Part shown: in pieces, positions 54,421-64,000 of the stretch
Layout: every line of letters starts with the position of its first letter
Numbering within the stretch: position 1 is the first letter of the stretch
Origin: Nepenthes gracilis
Taxonomy: Eukaryota > Streptophyta > Magnoliopsida > Caryophyllales > Nepenthaceae
Direction of reading: 5' to 3'
Length of the DNA stretch: 64,000 nucleotides
Assembly: GCA_033239525.1 (NCBI GenBank)
Contig: BSYO01000024.1
Span: 14,999,268-15,063,267, forward strand
Notes under the pieces: model-generated
Seen by the model: only the letters and a program-made list of their open reading frames with translations
The model's database searches: none
What the model was told of the DNA's origin: nothing
Made by a program: the position numbers and the translations under genes

Positions 54421-56343
54421 CTTATTTTATTCTAAAATTTTTTTCTTAATAAATAAAACTTATATAATTAATATACATAATTATATAATTATAGTAACCC
54501 TTCAGCATTACCTGCTTGTGTAATGGCTGCTTCGATTTAATGGGAGGACCCCCTCATAGGGAAAAATAGTATCAGAATAAGGATAACGGTAGTGATAATA
54601 ATCTTACAATTATACACAATAAGAAAAGAAGAATATGGAAGAGAAGGAGTATACTAAAATTTTATGTAAAAAGTTCTTTTTAAATAAAAAAAAATCATAA
54701 GATACTTAGTTTGTAAATAAATTTTATTATGTAAGTTTCACGATTACAGAAACCCTTAGTTGCACAAACCCAAGAGAAGAGAATAGAGAGTAAGGGTACA
54801 ATTCACTCACAGTTTTCTCTCTTCACACTTTCACACACTTTGAAACTTACACACATATCGTTTCAATGGAGCATATAAATATAGTTTTATAATCACCTTC
54901 AACGGTATTACGTACACGATAAAACCTATCACCATCAACAATATAAATTTGCTTCACAAACTATCGTGTTCCGTAGAGACGATACATCATAAACTAAAAT
55001 GAGATTTTTAAAGGAAATTGGGGCTCACGCTTTAATACTTTAGTCTGTCTTCTTAGCCCAACAATTCTAATAGGAAGAGAGAAGGGGGAGAGAGATAGAG
55101 AAGAGGATTAGGCTCTTTTTTTTTTTTTGAGTGAAGAGGTGTTCGGAGAAAAGACTCCAAACACACTTTTGTGTGTAGTCTAAAAGTTGCAATATTAAAC
55201 CATCAGACTCATATTGATCCACTGGAGATTATGATATTCAAAGGTTTAAGTCTTTTGGTAATTCTATTTTCTCATAAATCAATCATTTGATTCTTTTTTC
55301 GCGGCAAGAGTGTAGATATTTATAGTTGCATATTCTTTTATAGTGGTGTCATTGGCCATTTTCAACTTCTCTCGAGTAGGGTTGGCTGCTAACTACTCTA
55401 ATCAATAACTATAATGCATGTTTTGAATTATAGGGAAAATGGTGCCATATTTTGCCTATCATGTGGTCTAAAGTGGTGATTGTCTGAAGTGTAAATAATA
55501 ATAATAATAATTTGATATAGTTTATAATCAATTAAACAAATAATATTAAATTAGTAATAAGAATTCAAATTTAAGTACAATCCCTTAAACATAATTAGAA
55601 TTTTGTTTTCTAATAATCAAATACCGAAATAAATTTTTTAAATCACAATTCCAAAATACAGAAAATTCATCCCGGAAAAGGTGAAGGAATTAATCAAGCA
55701 CTCGTCTCTTTAAAACCAAAATTGAAGAAAAGGCGGTGAGGGTGTGGCTTGGAGGTGAAGATGTTGATTGTACGAGGTGGAGTGAGACAGGCTCAACTAT
55801 TGCTATGCTATGCGATGCTAGAAAATCGGGGTTATATTTATGTAAATAAATATATATTGGGACATATCAAATCAGAGCCCACTATGAAACACAAGATATT
55901 ATCAGAACGTAATTCAAAATTTAATGAAAATTGGTCAAACTGAGTCATTTTATTTTTAAGCCACAACAAATTATACTAAAATTTAGTTTATATATATATA
56001 TATATTTGTCATTCCTGCCTTTCAATTATTGTTATTTCATTTTGAGTACTGAAATTGACAACAGGTAGCCGTGTGGAAGCTGGCAAGCTCCCTTTGACTT
56101 ATCAATTAATTGCAATTGGGGGGAAAACAAAAGGAAATGTTGTGGCAATATTCCCATGCTACATGGAAAGGAATTCTCTTTTGGTGAGACTTGGACCTTA
56201 TCGAGTTGTAGACTTGCAATTAAAATTGCACCCCTCGATTTCCTCTTCCATCCAAAGATCATTTAAATAGGAATAAACTCTTTGAATGCATACCAAATGT
56301 AATTCATTTGTATTCCAAATTAGAATTTAATCCGAAAGATTTA
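54421..56343. other. AT-rich intergenic DNA before element D
   Basis: No gene is supported. Short open stretches near 55749-55943 and 56055-56270 have no recognisable motif. Poly-T and TA runs at 55118-55128 and 55990-56005. Confidence 0.4.
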
Positions 56344-57225
56344 TATTGGGTCTAGTATGAAGGACCAAAGGGGTGCGAAGCCCAACCCCTAGGGCAATGG
56401 CCCAAATAAAGAATCTAACCTCACGTTCTAGAGTGGCTTACGTGGCGGCCTATACTCACAGCCAATGAATGATATCTGCGGCCCATTAATGTTGCTGTCG
56501 GACGACAGTGGTAGTGCAGAAGAAACGAGTCAATTGGGAGAGAGTCAACGCTACCAATCGTGACTAGCGCCACTACCCACAGTTCTCTGGCCAATCCCAA
56601 CGCGATAGGTAGACCAAGCATGACCGATAGTGTCCGGCAGTTTACCTGCCACCGCAAGATGACAACTGACATACCGGCAACTACTGACAACAATCAGTGG
56701 CCAACGAACCCTTACACAGGGATTCTTGCGCCCAAAGCCCCCAACTAGGGGGGCTATAAAATCCCTTCCCTTCTACAGGGAAATGGGGATTGGATCATGG
56801 ATAGTCGACTCTACGTTAAGCCAACTAAGCTCAAAACCATCTTCCAGACCAGACTCTCTCTGCCTTCTCAGGTGGTGAGAATTAGCCACCTGCTATGGTG
56901 CATTTCGGGAGCAAAGCCTCCCAATACCCGCTCACTAAATCTCACCTACCTACATTCACGCATTCCCAACGCATTTATAGCATATTTTCGTGCGCCTCTA
57001 AGAGTGTGCCCTTTTCTGTTTATTGCAGGAAGTTACTGACTTGAGTATCGGAGTATTTACGGTAGAAAATATCCCGTCGGACCTCTGACCTCTTATTTGT
57101 TAGTTATGTTGTGCAAGTCTCATGTTAACAGAGATGGAGATTGGAGCCGCTTTTGACAGCCTCCTAATGATGAGGAATCCGAATGCTCCCTAACCCGTAC
57201 GACAACCGGGACCCGGGACGCAACA
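56344..57225 (+). repeat. 5' LTR of element D (882 bp)
   Basis: Starts TATTGGGTCTAGTATGAAGG (the TG dinucleotide is changed to TA) and ends GGGACGCAACA. TATAAA at 56755-56760. It shares GGCCCAAATAAAGAA with the LTR of B, and ACTTGAGTATCGGAGTATTT with those of A and C. Confidence 0.88.
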
Positions 57226-57244
57226 TTGGCACTATCTGTGGGAA
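57226..57244 (+). other. primer binding site of element D
   Basis: TTGGCACTATCTGTGGGAA, two C/G-to-T/A changes from the site of element B. Confidence 0.7.
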
Positions 57245-57295
57245 CGAGACAAGAAGCCTAGCATCTCCTTCTCACACTCATTCCTTCACAACAAG

Positions 57296-58790
57296 ATGGT
57301 AAACACCAGGGTACAAGCTAGTGCCCAGCAAGGGATGTCGTTGCCCGCGGCGATGACCCCTCAGTGGGTAGCCATGTAGAGGACCGTTCGAAGCCTGACG
57401 TTCACTGCCTGGTAGTGGACATGGGCGATATGAGGTTGGCGATCCAGGCCCTCTACAACTAGACGGGCACACCATGGATGGGGGATGCTCCTCCAGCATC
57501 CCAAGCGTCCTCCTCCAGGCGGGGAAGGCATTGCGCAGGAGCCCCCAGGAGAAGATTAGACCAGCCTAACGATGTCGGGGCCCAGTCTACGACTGAGAAC
57601 CACCCTAGCCGGGATGAGCGGGAGGAGAGCCTAGAGGGGCGTAACCCCTGTAACTCCTGCAACGAAGGAAAGCCAACGGCCACGGACTCCAATAGTGCAC
57701 GGCCGATTCGTGCAGGAAGCCGTCACAACCAACAACCTCAGCAGTACCAACAGGGTCACACGGAACTCTACGACATCATCAACGTGCAGAGAGGCGAGTC
57801 TGACCCATCGATAGAGGAAAATGTGAAAGTACTTTGGGATCTCCTGCGGAAGGAGAGGCCCACACGGTCCTTGGTCGACCTGCGAAGGTCACCCTTCGCC
57901 ATGGATCTCTCGACCCAACCGCTCCCTCGCAAGTTCAAGATGGCTGTACTGGAAAGGTATGATGGGAGTAAGGATTCGATGGATCACCTTAACTGTTTTC
58001 GTACTCACTTGTCCCTTTAGGGAGCGAGCGAGGCCATGATGTGCAAATACTTCCCCGTCACCCTCAGGGGGGACGTGCTACTTTAGTTCCACGGCCTCCA
58101 GTCAAATTTCATCGATCCTTCGACGAGCTCGCGGATAACTTCTTGAGCCAGTTCGCCTCCAGTCAGAGAGAAGAGAAGTAGCCGTGGCACCTGGTCTGCC
58201 TTTACCAAAGGTTGGATGAAAGCCTGAAACGATTTCTCAACCGCTTCATTATTGAGGCACGCCGGGTCCCCCAACTCTTTGATGAGTTAAAGCTCAACGC
58301 CTTCTTTGCTATGTTGGCAGCAAGGGACTTTTTCAAGCACCTATCGCATGAGCGCCCTCAGTCCTACCGGAAAGCAGGAGCTATTGCCCGAGCCTACATC
58401 TCTGCAGAGGAGGCCAACGAGGCAAGGCGTCCCGAGCGCGTGGACCATCCTCCGGAGGTCCCCAGACCTACCAGCGGCAAGAAGAGGAATGGCGATAGTA
58501 GCGGCTTCTCGGAGCGCCGAAAGTAGCAACTTCGTTCATCGGGATCGAGAAAGGAGCACGAGCCAACGTCCCTGACTCCTCTAAGCAATACCCATGCGAA
58601 CATCCTAATGTTAATCTAGGATAAAAAGTTCTTCAAGTGGCCAAAGACGCCGAAGGGCCCAAGCTGCAGTGACTAGACGAAGTATTGCCAGTATCATCGT
58701 TGCCTCGGACATTCCACAGAAAACTGTCGGACCCTACAGTAGGAAATAGAAGACCTGATCCGCCGCAGACACCTCGAGCGGTTCGTGAAG
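57296..58790 (+). pseudogene. gag of element D
   Basis: Starts ATG GTAAACACC as in A2 and C. Recognisable parts: FKMAVLERYDGSKDSMDHL (about 57930), then a stop, capsid sequence with ARDFFKHLSHERPQSYRKA (about 58320-58380) and ISAEEANEARRP, and a zinc-knuckle-like KYCQYHRCLGHSTENC at about 58678-58728. Broken by several stops. Confidence 0.8.
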
Positions 58791-58989
58791 GGTTTGGGAC
58801 AATCCCCCACTACCTCGGAAGGTGAGGCAAGCGAGCCTCCCAGGAACCGTGTGGCTGCTGGCATGATCAGTATGATCTTAACTGCGCCGGCCAAGAGCAG
58901 CAGGCAGACACAGCCTGAGCAGTCTTCCAGCGGCAAGAGAGCGAAGACAAGGGATAGGAGTGATGCCGATGCCAATAGCTTTAGTAACA

Positions 58990-59430
58990 ACGATATGGCT
59001 CGTGTAACCTCTCCCCATTCTGATCACCTTATTGTATCCGCCATTATTTTAAATGGTACAGTTGACTACCAATTGAAACGAGTCTTCGTTGATAATGGAA
59101 GCTCTCAAAATTTGTTATATCTTAGCGTCTTTTTAAAGCTTAGATTGAAGCGGAGCCAAATAAAAGCGGCCAATGGCCCTCTATATGGCCTGGACAACGA
59201 ACCTGTACCGGTATAGGGGATAGTCCAACTGGAGATCACGATAGAAACTTACTCGTGTGTCGCCACACTTGAGCTAACGTTCCTCATTGTCGATTTACCG
59301 TCCGTTTATAATGCCATCCTGGGCAGACCTTTTCTCACGACCTACGGGGTCATTATCTCGATCCCTTATCTAAAGATAAAGTTTTTGACCCTGTACAGCA
59401 TAAGAGAGGTGCTTGGTGACTAGGTGACGG
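58990..59430 (+). pseudogene. aspartic protease of element D
   Basis: VFVDNGSSQNLLYLSVF at about 59080, [11 protein letters not shown] then a stop, and LTFLIVDLPSVYNAILGRPF about 40 residues later. Same D-N-G active site as A. Confidence 0.8.
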
Positions 59431-59635
59431 GACGGATGTGCTACTTATCCCAAGTAGCTCCAGCGGCACCAGGCGCCTGGACGGAGATCTAGATCTCCGT
59501 GATGAATCCATACTGCAACAAGCCCAATCAGGAGAAGCAACCGAAGTAATTCCTCTAGATCCTGCCGTGCCAGAAAAGCGCATATATGTGGGTAGCTCTC
59601 TCACCCTACCTACCGTGACCACCTGATCACCTTGC

Positions 59636-60640
59636 TGCAGAGGAACATTGACGTGTTCGCATGGATTCTTGCCGACATGCCCAGGATACCAATCGGAGTA
59701 ATGGTCCATAGGTTGGGCCTCGATCCGACCACAAGCCCGTGCGCTAAAAGCGTAGGAACCACTTCGTCGAGAAGAGACTATTGGATGCTAGATTCATTAG
59801 AGAAGTCCAATATCCGGACTGGTTATCCAACGTCGTGTTCGTGAAGAAGAGCAACGGCAAGTGGTAGATGTGTGTGGATTTCACCAACGTAAACAAAGCC
59901 TGTCCAAAGGACATCTTCCCTCTCACTTGGATCGATCAGTTGGTCGACTCCACATCCGGACACGAGCTCCTAAACTTTATGGATGTCTACTCGAGTTACA
60001 ATCAAATCAGGATGCACCAGAACGATGAGAAGTACACCTCATTCATGACTGACCAAGGGACGTACTGCTATAAGATGATGCCCTTTAGCCTCAAGAATGC
60101 CGGGGCTACCTATCAACGCCTAGTGAATAAGATGTTTGAAGCTCAAATTGGGAAGAACGTGAAAGTATACACCAACGACATGCTCGTAAAAAGTAGGGTA
60201 GCCGATGACCACGTCTGCGACCTAGAAGAGACCTTCCAGGTCCTTCAGGCGCACCGAATGAAACTTAACCCAGCCAAATGCGCGTTCGAGGTGACCTCCG
60301 AGAAGTTCCTGGGCTTCATCGTGTCACAACACGATATAGAAACGAACCCAAAAAAGATCAGGGCTATCCTCGACATGAACCCTCTGCGAACGGTGAAGGA
60401 AGTACTGAAGCCCACAAGACGACTGACAGCTCTCTCGTGATTCCTAGCCAAGTCTACAGATAAGTACTTATCCTTTTTTAAGGTACTCAAAGGAACGAAA
60501 TTATCCAAATTTCGCTGGACCGAGGTGTGCGAAGAAGCCTTCAAAGAGCTAAAGGCGTACCTCGTCATCCCACCTCTCTTGAGCTCACCGTGTGTAGGTG
60601 AGGACTATACCTTTACTTGGCTATGTTAGACACAACATTC
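59636..60640 (+). pseudogene. reverse transcriptase of element D
   Basis: Early part frameshifted near 59740. 59868-60440 is open: [42 protein letters not shown] and VYTNDMLVKS. The catalytic Y-V-D-D box reads Y-T-N-D, losing one aspartate, so the enzyme would be inactive even if the frame were whole. Confidence 0.87.
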
Positions 60641-61420
60641 AGCTCCGTGCTAATCAGGGAGCATGGAGGAGTGCAGCGACCGATGTACTACGTGAGTAGA
60701 ATACTGATAGACATAGAAACCCACTATCCACACGCCGAAAGGATCACGTTGACGCTCATCTATTCGGCGTGGAAGTTGCGGCCGTACTTTTAAACTCACT
60801 GGATCATCGTTCTAACGGATCAACCCCTGAAGACGATCCTACAGAAACCGAAAACCTCTGGGCAATTGGTCAAGTGGGCTATAGAACTGGGAGAATTTGA
60901 CGTGGAGCTCTAACCGCGGCCGGCCCTCAAGGGTCGGGCCGTAGCGGACTTCATCGTCGAAGTGACGACCCCAACTCTAGATGACCCACACAGCCCGGGG
61001 AGCATGGACCTTCTTGATATTCTAACATGAACCCTGAATGTGGATAGGTCATCCACACAAGACGGCAACGGAGCCGGAGTCGTGCTTAGGACTCCAAAGG
61101 GCGTGAAAATTAAGTACTCTATCGCACTGACCTTTCCCGCTACTAATAACGTAGTGGAATACGAAACCCTTATTGTAGGACTTCGTCTAACAAAGGAGTG
61201 CTCCGCCAAGTCGCTGGTTGCGCACAGCGACTCGAAGCTCATGGTCAACGAAATCCAAGGAACTTTCGAGGTATCGAACTCTCAGGTGGCGAAGTAGCTC
61301 GTGAAAGAAAAGGCCCAAATCCAAGGCTTCGAGCGCTTGAAAATTGAACATGTACCTAGAGCCGAAAATTAGAATGCTGACTGGCTAGCTAGGGACACAG
61401 CTGCAGGATCTTTAGAGGAA
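60640..61420 (+). pseudogene. first and second RNase H regions of element D
   Basis: First domain, in broken frames: MYYVSRIL, KLRPYF then stop, KWAIELGEFDVEL. Second domain open at 61040-61290: VDRSSTQDGNGAGVVLRT, FPATNNVVEYETLIVGL and VAHSDSKLMVNEIQG, with D, E and D retained. Two domains in series, as in A. Confidence 0.75.
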
Positions 61421-61489
61421 TACGCTAGGGACCTACGGGAAACTCTAACCCTACCTAGTGTTGACGCCTCAGGCCAGGGGTGCTGCAGA

Positions 61490-62733
61490 TTAAGGAGGGC
61501 AATAACTGGATGACCCTGTACAGAAAGTACCTAACAAACGGAACATTACCCACAAATGCTGATGAGGCGAAGTGGGTCAAGAAGACGGCAGGCTGGTATA
61601 TGATCTTTGATAGGAGGCTATATAAGCAAGGATATTTCACTCCTTACCTAAAATTCCTGACCCCTGAGGAGGCTGAGTATGCTGTGAGCGAAGTCCACCT
61701 CGGCAAAAGTGGCACGCACGTTGGAGGGAAAAACCTCATGTTCAAGATATGCGGCAGGGTCTCTTCTGGCCCACAATGAAGCGAGACGCCTTGAAATTTG
61801 TGAAGAAATGTGAAAGTTGTCAGATTCACGGATTCATGACGCAGCTCCCCCATATGGAGCTGCGCAGCCTTTAGGCCCCTTGGCCATTCACACAGTGGGG
61901 ACTCGACATGTTTGGACCGCTACCTCTGGCTTCTAGACAAAGAAAATTCTTCATCGTTGGCGTTGACTATTTCACCAAGTGGGTAGAAGCAGTCCCTCTG
62001 ACTCGAATCACCAAGCAGAATGCGACAGAGTTCATTCGTCAAAACATCGTTTGTCGCTTTGGGATCTCGAAGATTATAGTGATTGACAACGGGATCCAAT
62101 TCACCGGAAAACGATTCACCAAATACTGTGAAGTCTACAAATCCGGCTGGTCCGTACATCCATGGCATCCCCTCAGGCCAACGGGCAGGTCGAAATAACC
62201 AACTGCACATTGCTGCATGTACTGAAGACCAAGTTGGAGGACACAGCGGGCTCATGGGTCAATGAGTTGCCTTTTCTGCTCTAGTCGTATCAAATAATCC
62301 CACGAGAGTCAACGAGAGAGACACCTTTCAGCCTCTACTATGGGGCTGAGGCTGTGGTCCCCATTGAAGTAGGGCGACCCTGCCTATGGGTCAAATGTTT
62401 TGATCTGACCACGAACTACCAGAAACTCACAGAATACCTGGATCTGCTCCTAGAAGTTTGAGACGCCGCCCGCCTGAGGACCGCAGCCTACTAGCAGCGT
62501 ATCGCACGATATTACAACAAGTGGATGAAGGCTAGCCCGCTTGAGGTTGGAGACTTGGTCCTCTAGAGTGTAGAGACCGCGGGAAAAGCCGCAAGCAAGA
62601 ACAAACTTTCCTCCTAGTGGGAAGGTTCGTTCCTCGTCTTCACGATCCTCTAGAGTAGAGCGTACAAGCTATGCCCCCAGAACGGAAAACTGGTTCCTCG
62701 AACCTGGAACGCTGCCAACCTGAGAAAATACTA
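61490..62733 (+). pseudogene. integrase of element D
   Basis: EVHLGKSGTHVGGKNL, frameshift, KKCESCQIHG (zinc-binding region), [26 protein letters not shown] and IVIDNGIQFTGKRF. Here the second catalytic aspartate is kept. A frameshift precedes the catalytic glutamate in QVEITN. C-terminal domain with many TAG stops, ending near 62733. Confidence 0.82.
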
Positions 62734-62756
62734 GCAATGATGCAGCGTTGGCCCAG

Positions 62757-62884
62757 GTAAGACATACACGCACACCATGGGGAATGCTTGTACATACGTT
62801 GGGTTTTCATTTAATAAAATTAGTCATTCCTGTTAGTGTGTGTTTCATTCATGTGAGTATTTGCACGCATGGCATTCCAAAAAA
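62757..62884 (+). other. post-pol region of element D with a splice-donor-like site
   Basis: GGCCCAG|GTAAGAC follows the end of pol, at the place where A1 and A2 have their donor. No clear matching acceptor is seen. A TTAATAAAATT polyadenylation-like signal lies near 62811. Confidence 0.35.
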
Positions 62885-63195
62885 TAAGATGACCTAGACT
62901 GCCCCTAAATTGAGAGGACTATTATTTTTCCATAAAACGAGGCCTTGGCACCGTGCCAAGCGGCCCGAGAGCGGCCACCTCGAAATCTCAACCCCGTGTC
63001 GAGTGGCCTGAAGCGGCACCAACGCCTTGACCTCGCACCAAGTGTCCCATTAGCAGTCTTGTCCGATCCTTGACCATGCGTCGAGCTGCCCTAAAACGGC
63101 CACAACAGAATTTTGACTCCACATCGAAAGGGCCCCCAATTGCCCGCTAATTTGGCTTCCCACCGAACGACCCAAAATCAGTAGCCATTGAATCA
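62885..63195 (+). repeat. hairpin repeat array of element D
   Basis: Starts GACCTAGACTGCCCCTAA, shared with A. Units of about 40-60 bp follow. The first has a 7-bp stem CTTGGCA-CCG-TGCCAAG; later ones have CTTG..CAAG, CTTGAC..GTCGAG and finally CGGCTC-C-GAGCCG. Most stems are followed by a GTGGCCC- or GCGGCCC-like segment. The sequence is quite different from A, but the plan is the same. Confidence 0.7.
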
Positions 63196-63810
63196 CGGCT
63201 CCGAGCCGTAGGGCTTGTGTGGCCCAGAGGGCCATGGTTCCAAACCAAATGACCCAGGCAGTCAAAACTAAAGGCCCGGGGGCTTTTAAAGTTGCCCAAC
63301 TTACGGCCACCAAAACTTTAGGGGGTGAGAATCGCAGGCGTGCGACGACCTTCTCCTGAAGAAGAGAACACCCTCAGTTTACAATAGTTGTGGGCTAGGA
63401 CCGTGCACCAGATAGTAGCGACGTCCTGAGTGGCGGCGGATCATCTAATGTAGGTACCGCGTGCGAAAAGGCCTAAACCCGGAGTTCGGCTGCTGTAGCT
63501 TGAAAACCCAGCTGGTCCTTGGCGTGGCTCCAAGGGACATGCGACGACATCCACTCTGCTGGATCGAGCTTCTCATTAAATGTGCGAGATGCGACATCCT
63601 TCGACGGTGGACAAGTACAGCGCAAGAAGGCGCCGAATTGGGGTCTTGGCGACAATAGCTTTATAAGTTTAGTCGTTAAACAAGGGATATTATCTCTAAA
63701 GTCACACTTAAAGGTAGTGAATGCAACAGAAAAATGTACTACTTATCATTCATCTGTACAAAGAGCTAACAAGCAGCACAAAAGGAAGGAAGTAATATAA
63801 ACAAGTAAAG
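63196..63810. other. spacer between array and antisense gene of D
   Basis: Non-coding; no clear repeat. It corresponds in position to the spacers of A1 and A2. Confidence 0.4.
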
Positions 63811-64000
63811 CTACTCCCGAGAATCTGATGGATTGGCCTCCTCTAGGAAATTCCTCAGGCGAGACCTGTCAAGGACTTCAGCGTTGCCTGGGTGGAAGAC
63901 ACTTTCCAGAATGTTGGGAAGTACAAGCGATGCAATCCTACCGCACAGGTGGATGCCGTCCCAGAACCTGGACTGCAGGATAAGGTTTGCCTCTGACAGA
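63811..64000 (-). CDS. C-terminal end of the antisense gene of element D (partial)
   Basis: Read on the minus strand from the window edge to the TAG at 63811: open for 62 residues, with SRFWDGIHLCGRIASLVLPN, which lines up with the tails of B (FRDGVRMCRRVVRL), C ([14 protein letters not shown]) and A1 (LLEGLNIGRRVTRL), then ANPSDSRE. The N-terminal part is outside the window. Confidence 0.65.
   Translation of the reverse strand, partial: LSEANLILQSRFWDGIHLCGRIASLVLPNILESVFHPGNAEVLDRSRLRNFLEEANPSDSRE

Larger units (their letters stand above)
56344..64000 (+). mobile_element. Tat-lineage retrotransposon D (3' part outside window)
   Basis: 5' LTR, primer site, gag, protease, RT, two RNase H regions, integrase, hairpin array and the end of an antisense gene, in the same order as A. 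The LTR ends resemble those of B. Frames carry many stops, often TAG in place of tryptophan or glutamine codons. The right end lies outside the window. Confidence 0.93.

Noticed and set aside
56055..56270. Short plus-strand open frame (71 codons) before element D
   Set aside because: No motif or splice context was recognised; the length is within chance for this region.
58785..59216. Stand-alone aspartic protease host gene
   Set aside because: It sits between gag and RT of element D in the normal order and has the same D-N-G site as A; it is part of the element.

Overview
This is a nuclear plant window, most likely from a eudicot. The evidence is split genes with GT-AG introns, a proline-rich cell-wall protein, a plant-type (AKR4-like) aldo-keto reductase, and Ty3/gypsy elements of the plant-specific Tat lineage, recognised by a second RNase H domain after the first. 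No tRNA, rRNA, CRISPR array or bacterial-style operon was seen. GC-moderate transposon blocks alternate sharply with AT-rich host DNA.

Only two host genes are supported. (1) A single-exon, minus-strand proline-rich membrane protein at 9861-11615, similar to the TRACHEARY ELEMENT DIFFERENTIATION-RELATED 7 (TED7) type. (2) A four-exon, minus-strand aldo-keto reductase with exons at 51147-51463, 38589-38832, 38231-38410 and 28933-29160. The four exons join in frame into 322 residues with a full catalytic tetrad. The gene spans 22.5 kb because introns 1 and 3 each hold a retrotransposon.

Layout: 1-9478, Tat element A1, cut by the left window edge. 9479-14263, TED7-like gene and AT-rich flanks. 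14264-20365, complete non-autonomous Tat element B (target duplication AAATT). 20366-28932, AT-rich DNA with a decayed chromovirus-type gypsy element interrupted by a solo LTR. 28933-51463, aldo-keto reductase gene; intron 3 holds element C (29797-38146, duplication GTTAT), whose 5' LTR holds another solo LTR (29870-30953, duplication ATACC); intron 1 holds element A2 (40026-50246), a relative of A1 with a broken 5' LTR. 51464-56343, AT-rich intergenic DNA. 56344-64000, Tat element D, cut by the right edge.

The most interesting theme is shared by all the Tat elements, including B and C, which have lost most or all of pol. Each carries, after the pol position, an opposite-strand gene encoding an N-terminal domain like the one databases call putative gypsy-type transposon/Transposase_28, a low-complexity linker and a coiled-coil C-terminus; the C-terminus sits on a second exon wherever the junction is visible. 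In B this antisense gene is fully open (672 aa after splicing). Between the convergent genes lies a tandem array of short hairpins whose stems covary. In A1, A2 and C, arrays of GGTCAA/TTGACC (W-box-like) repeats lie on the promoter side of the antisense gene. Antisense extra ORFs in Tat elements are known in general; the hairpin array, W-box arrays and splice conservation are what deserve testing. All readable gag-pol copies here are broken, so mobilisation would need partners elsewhere.
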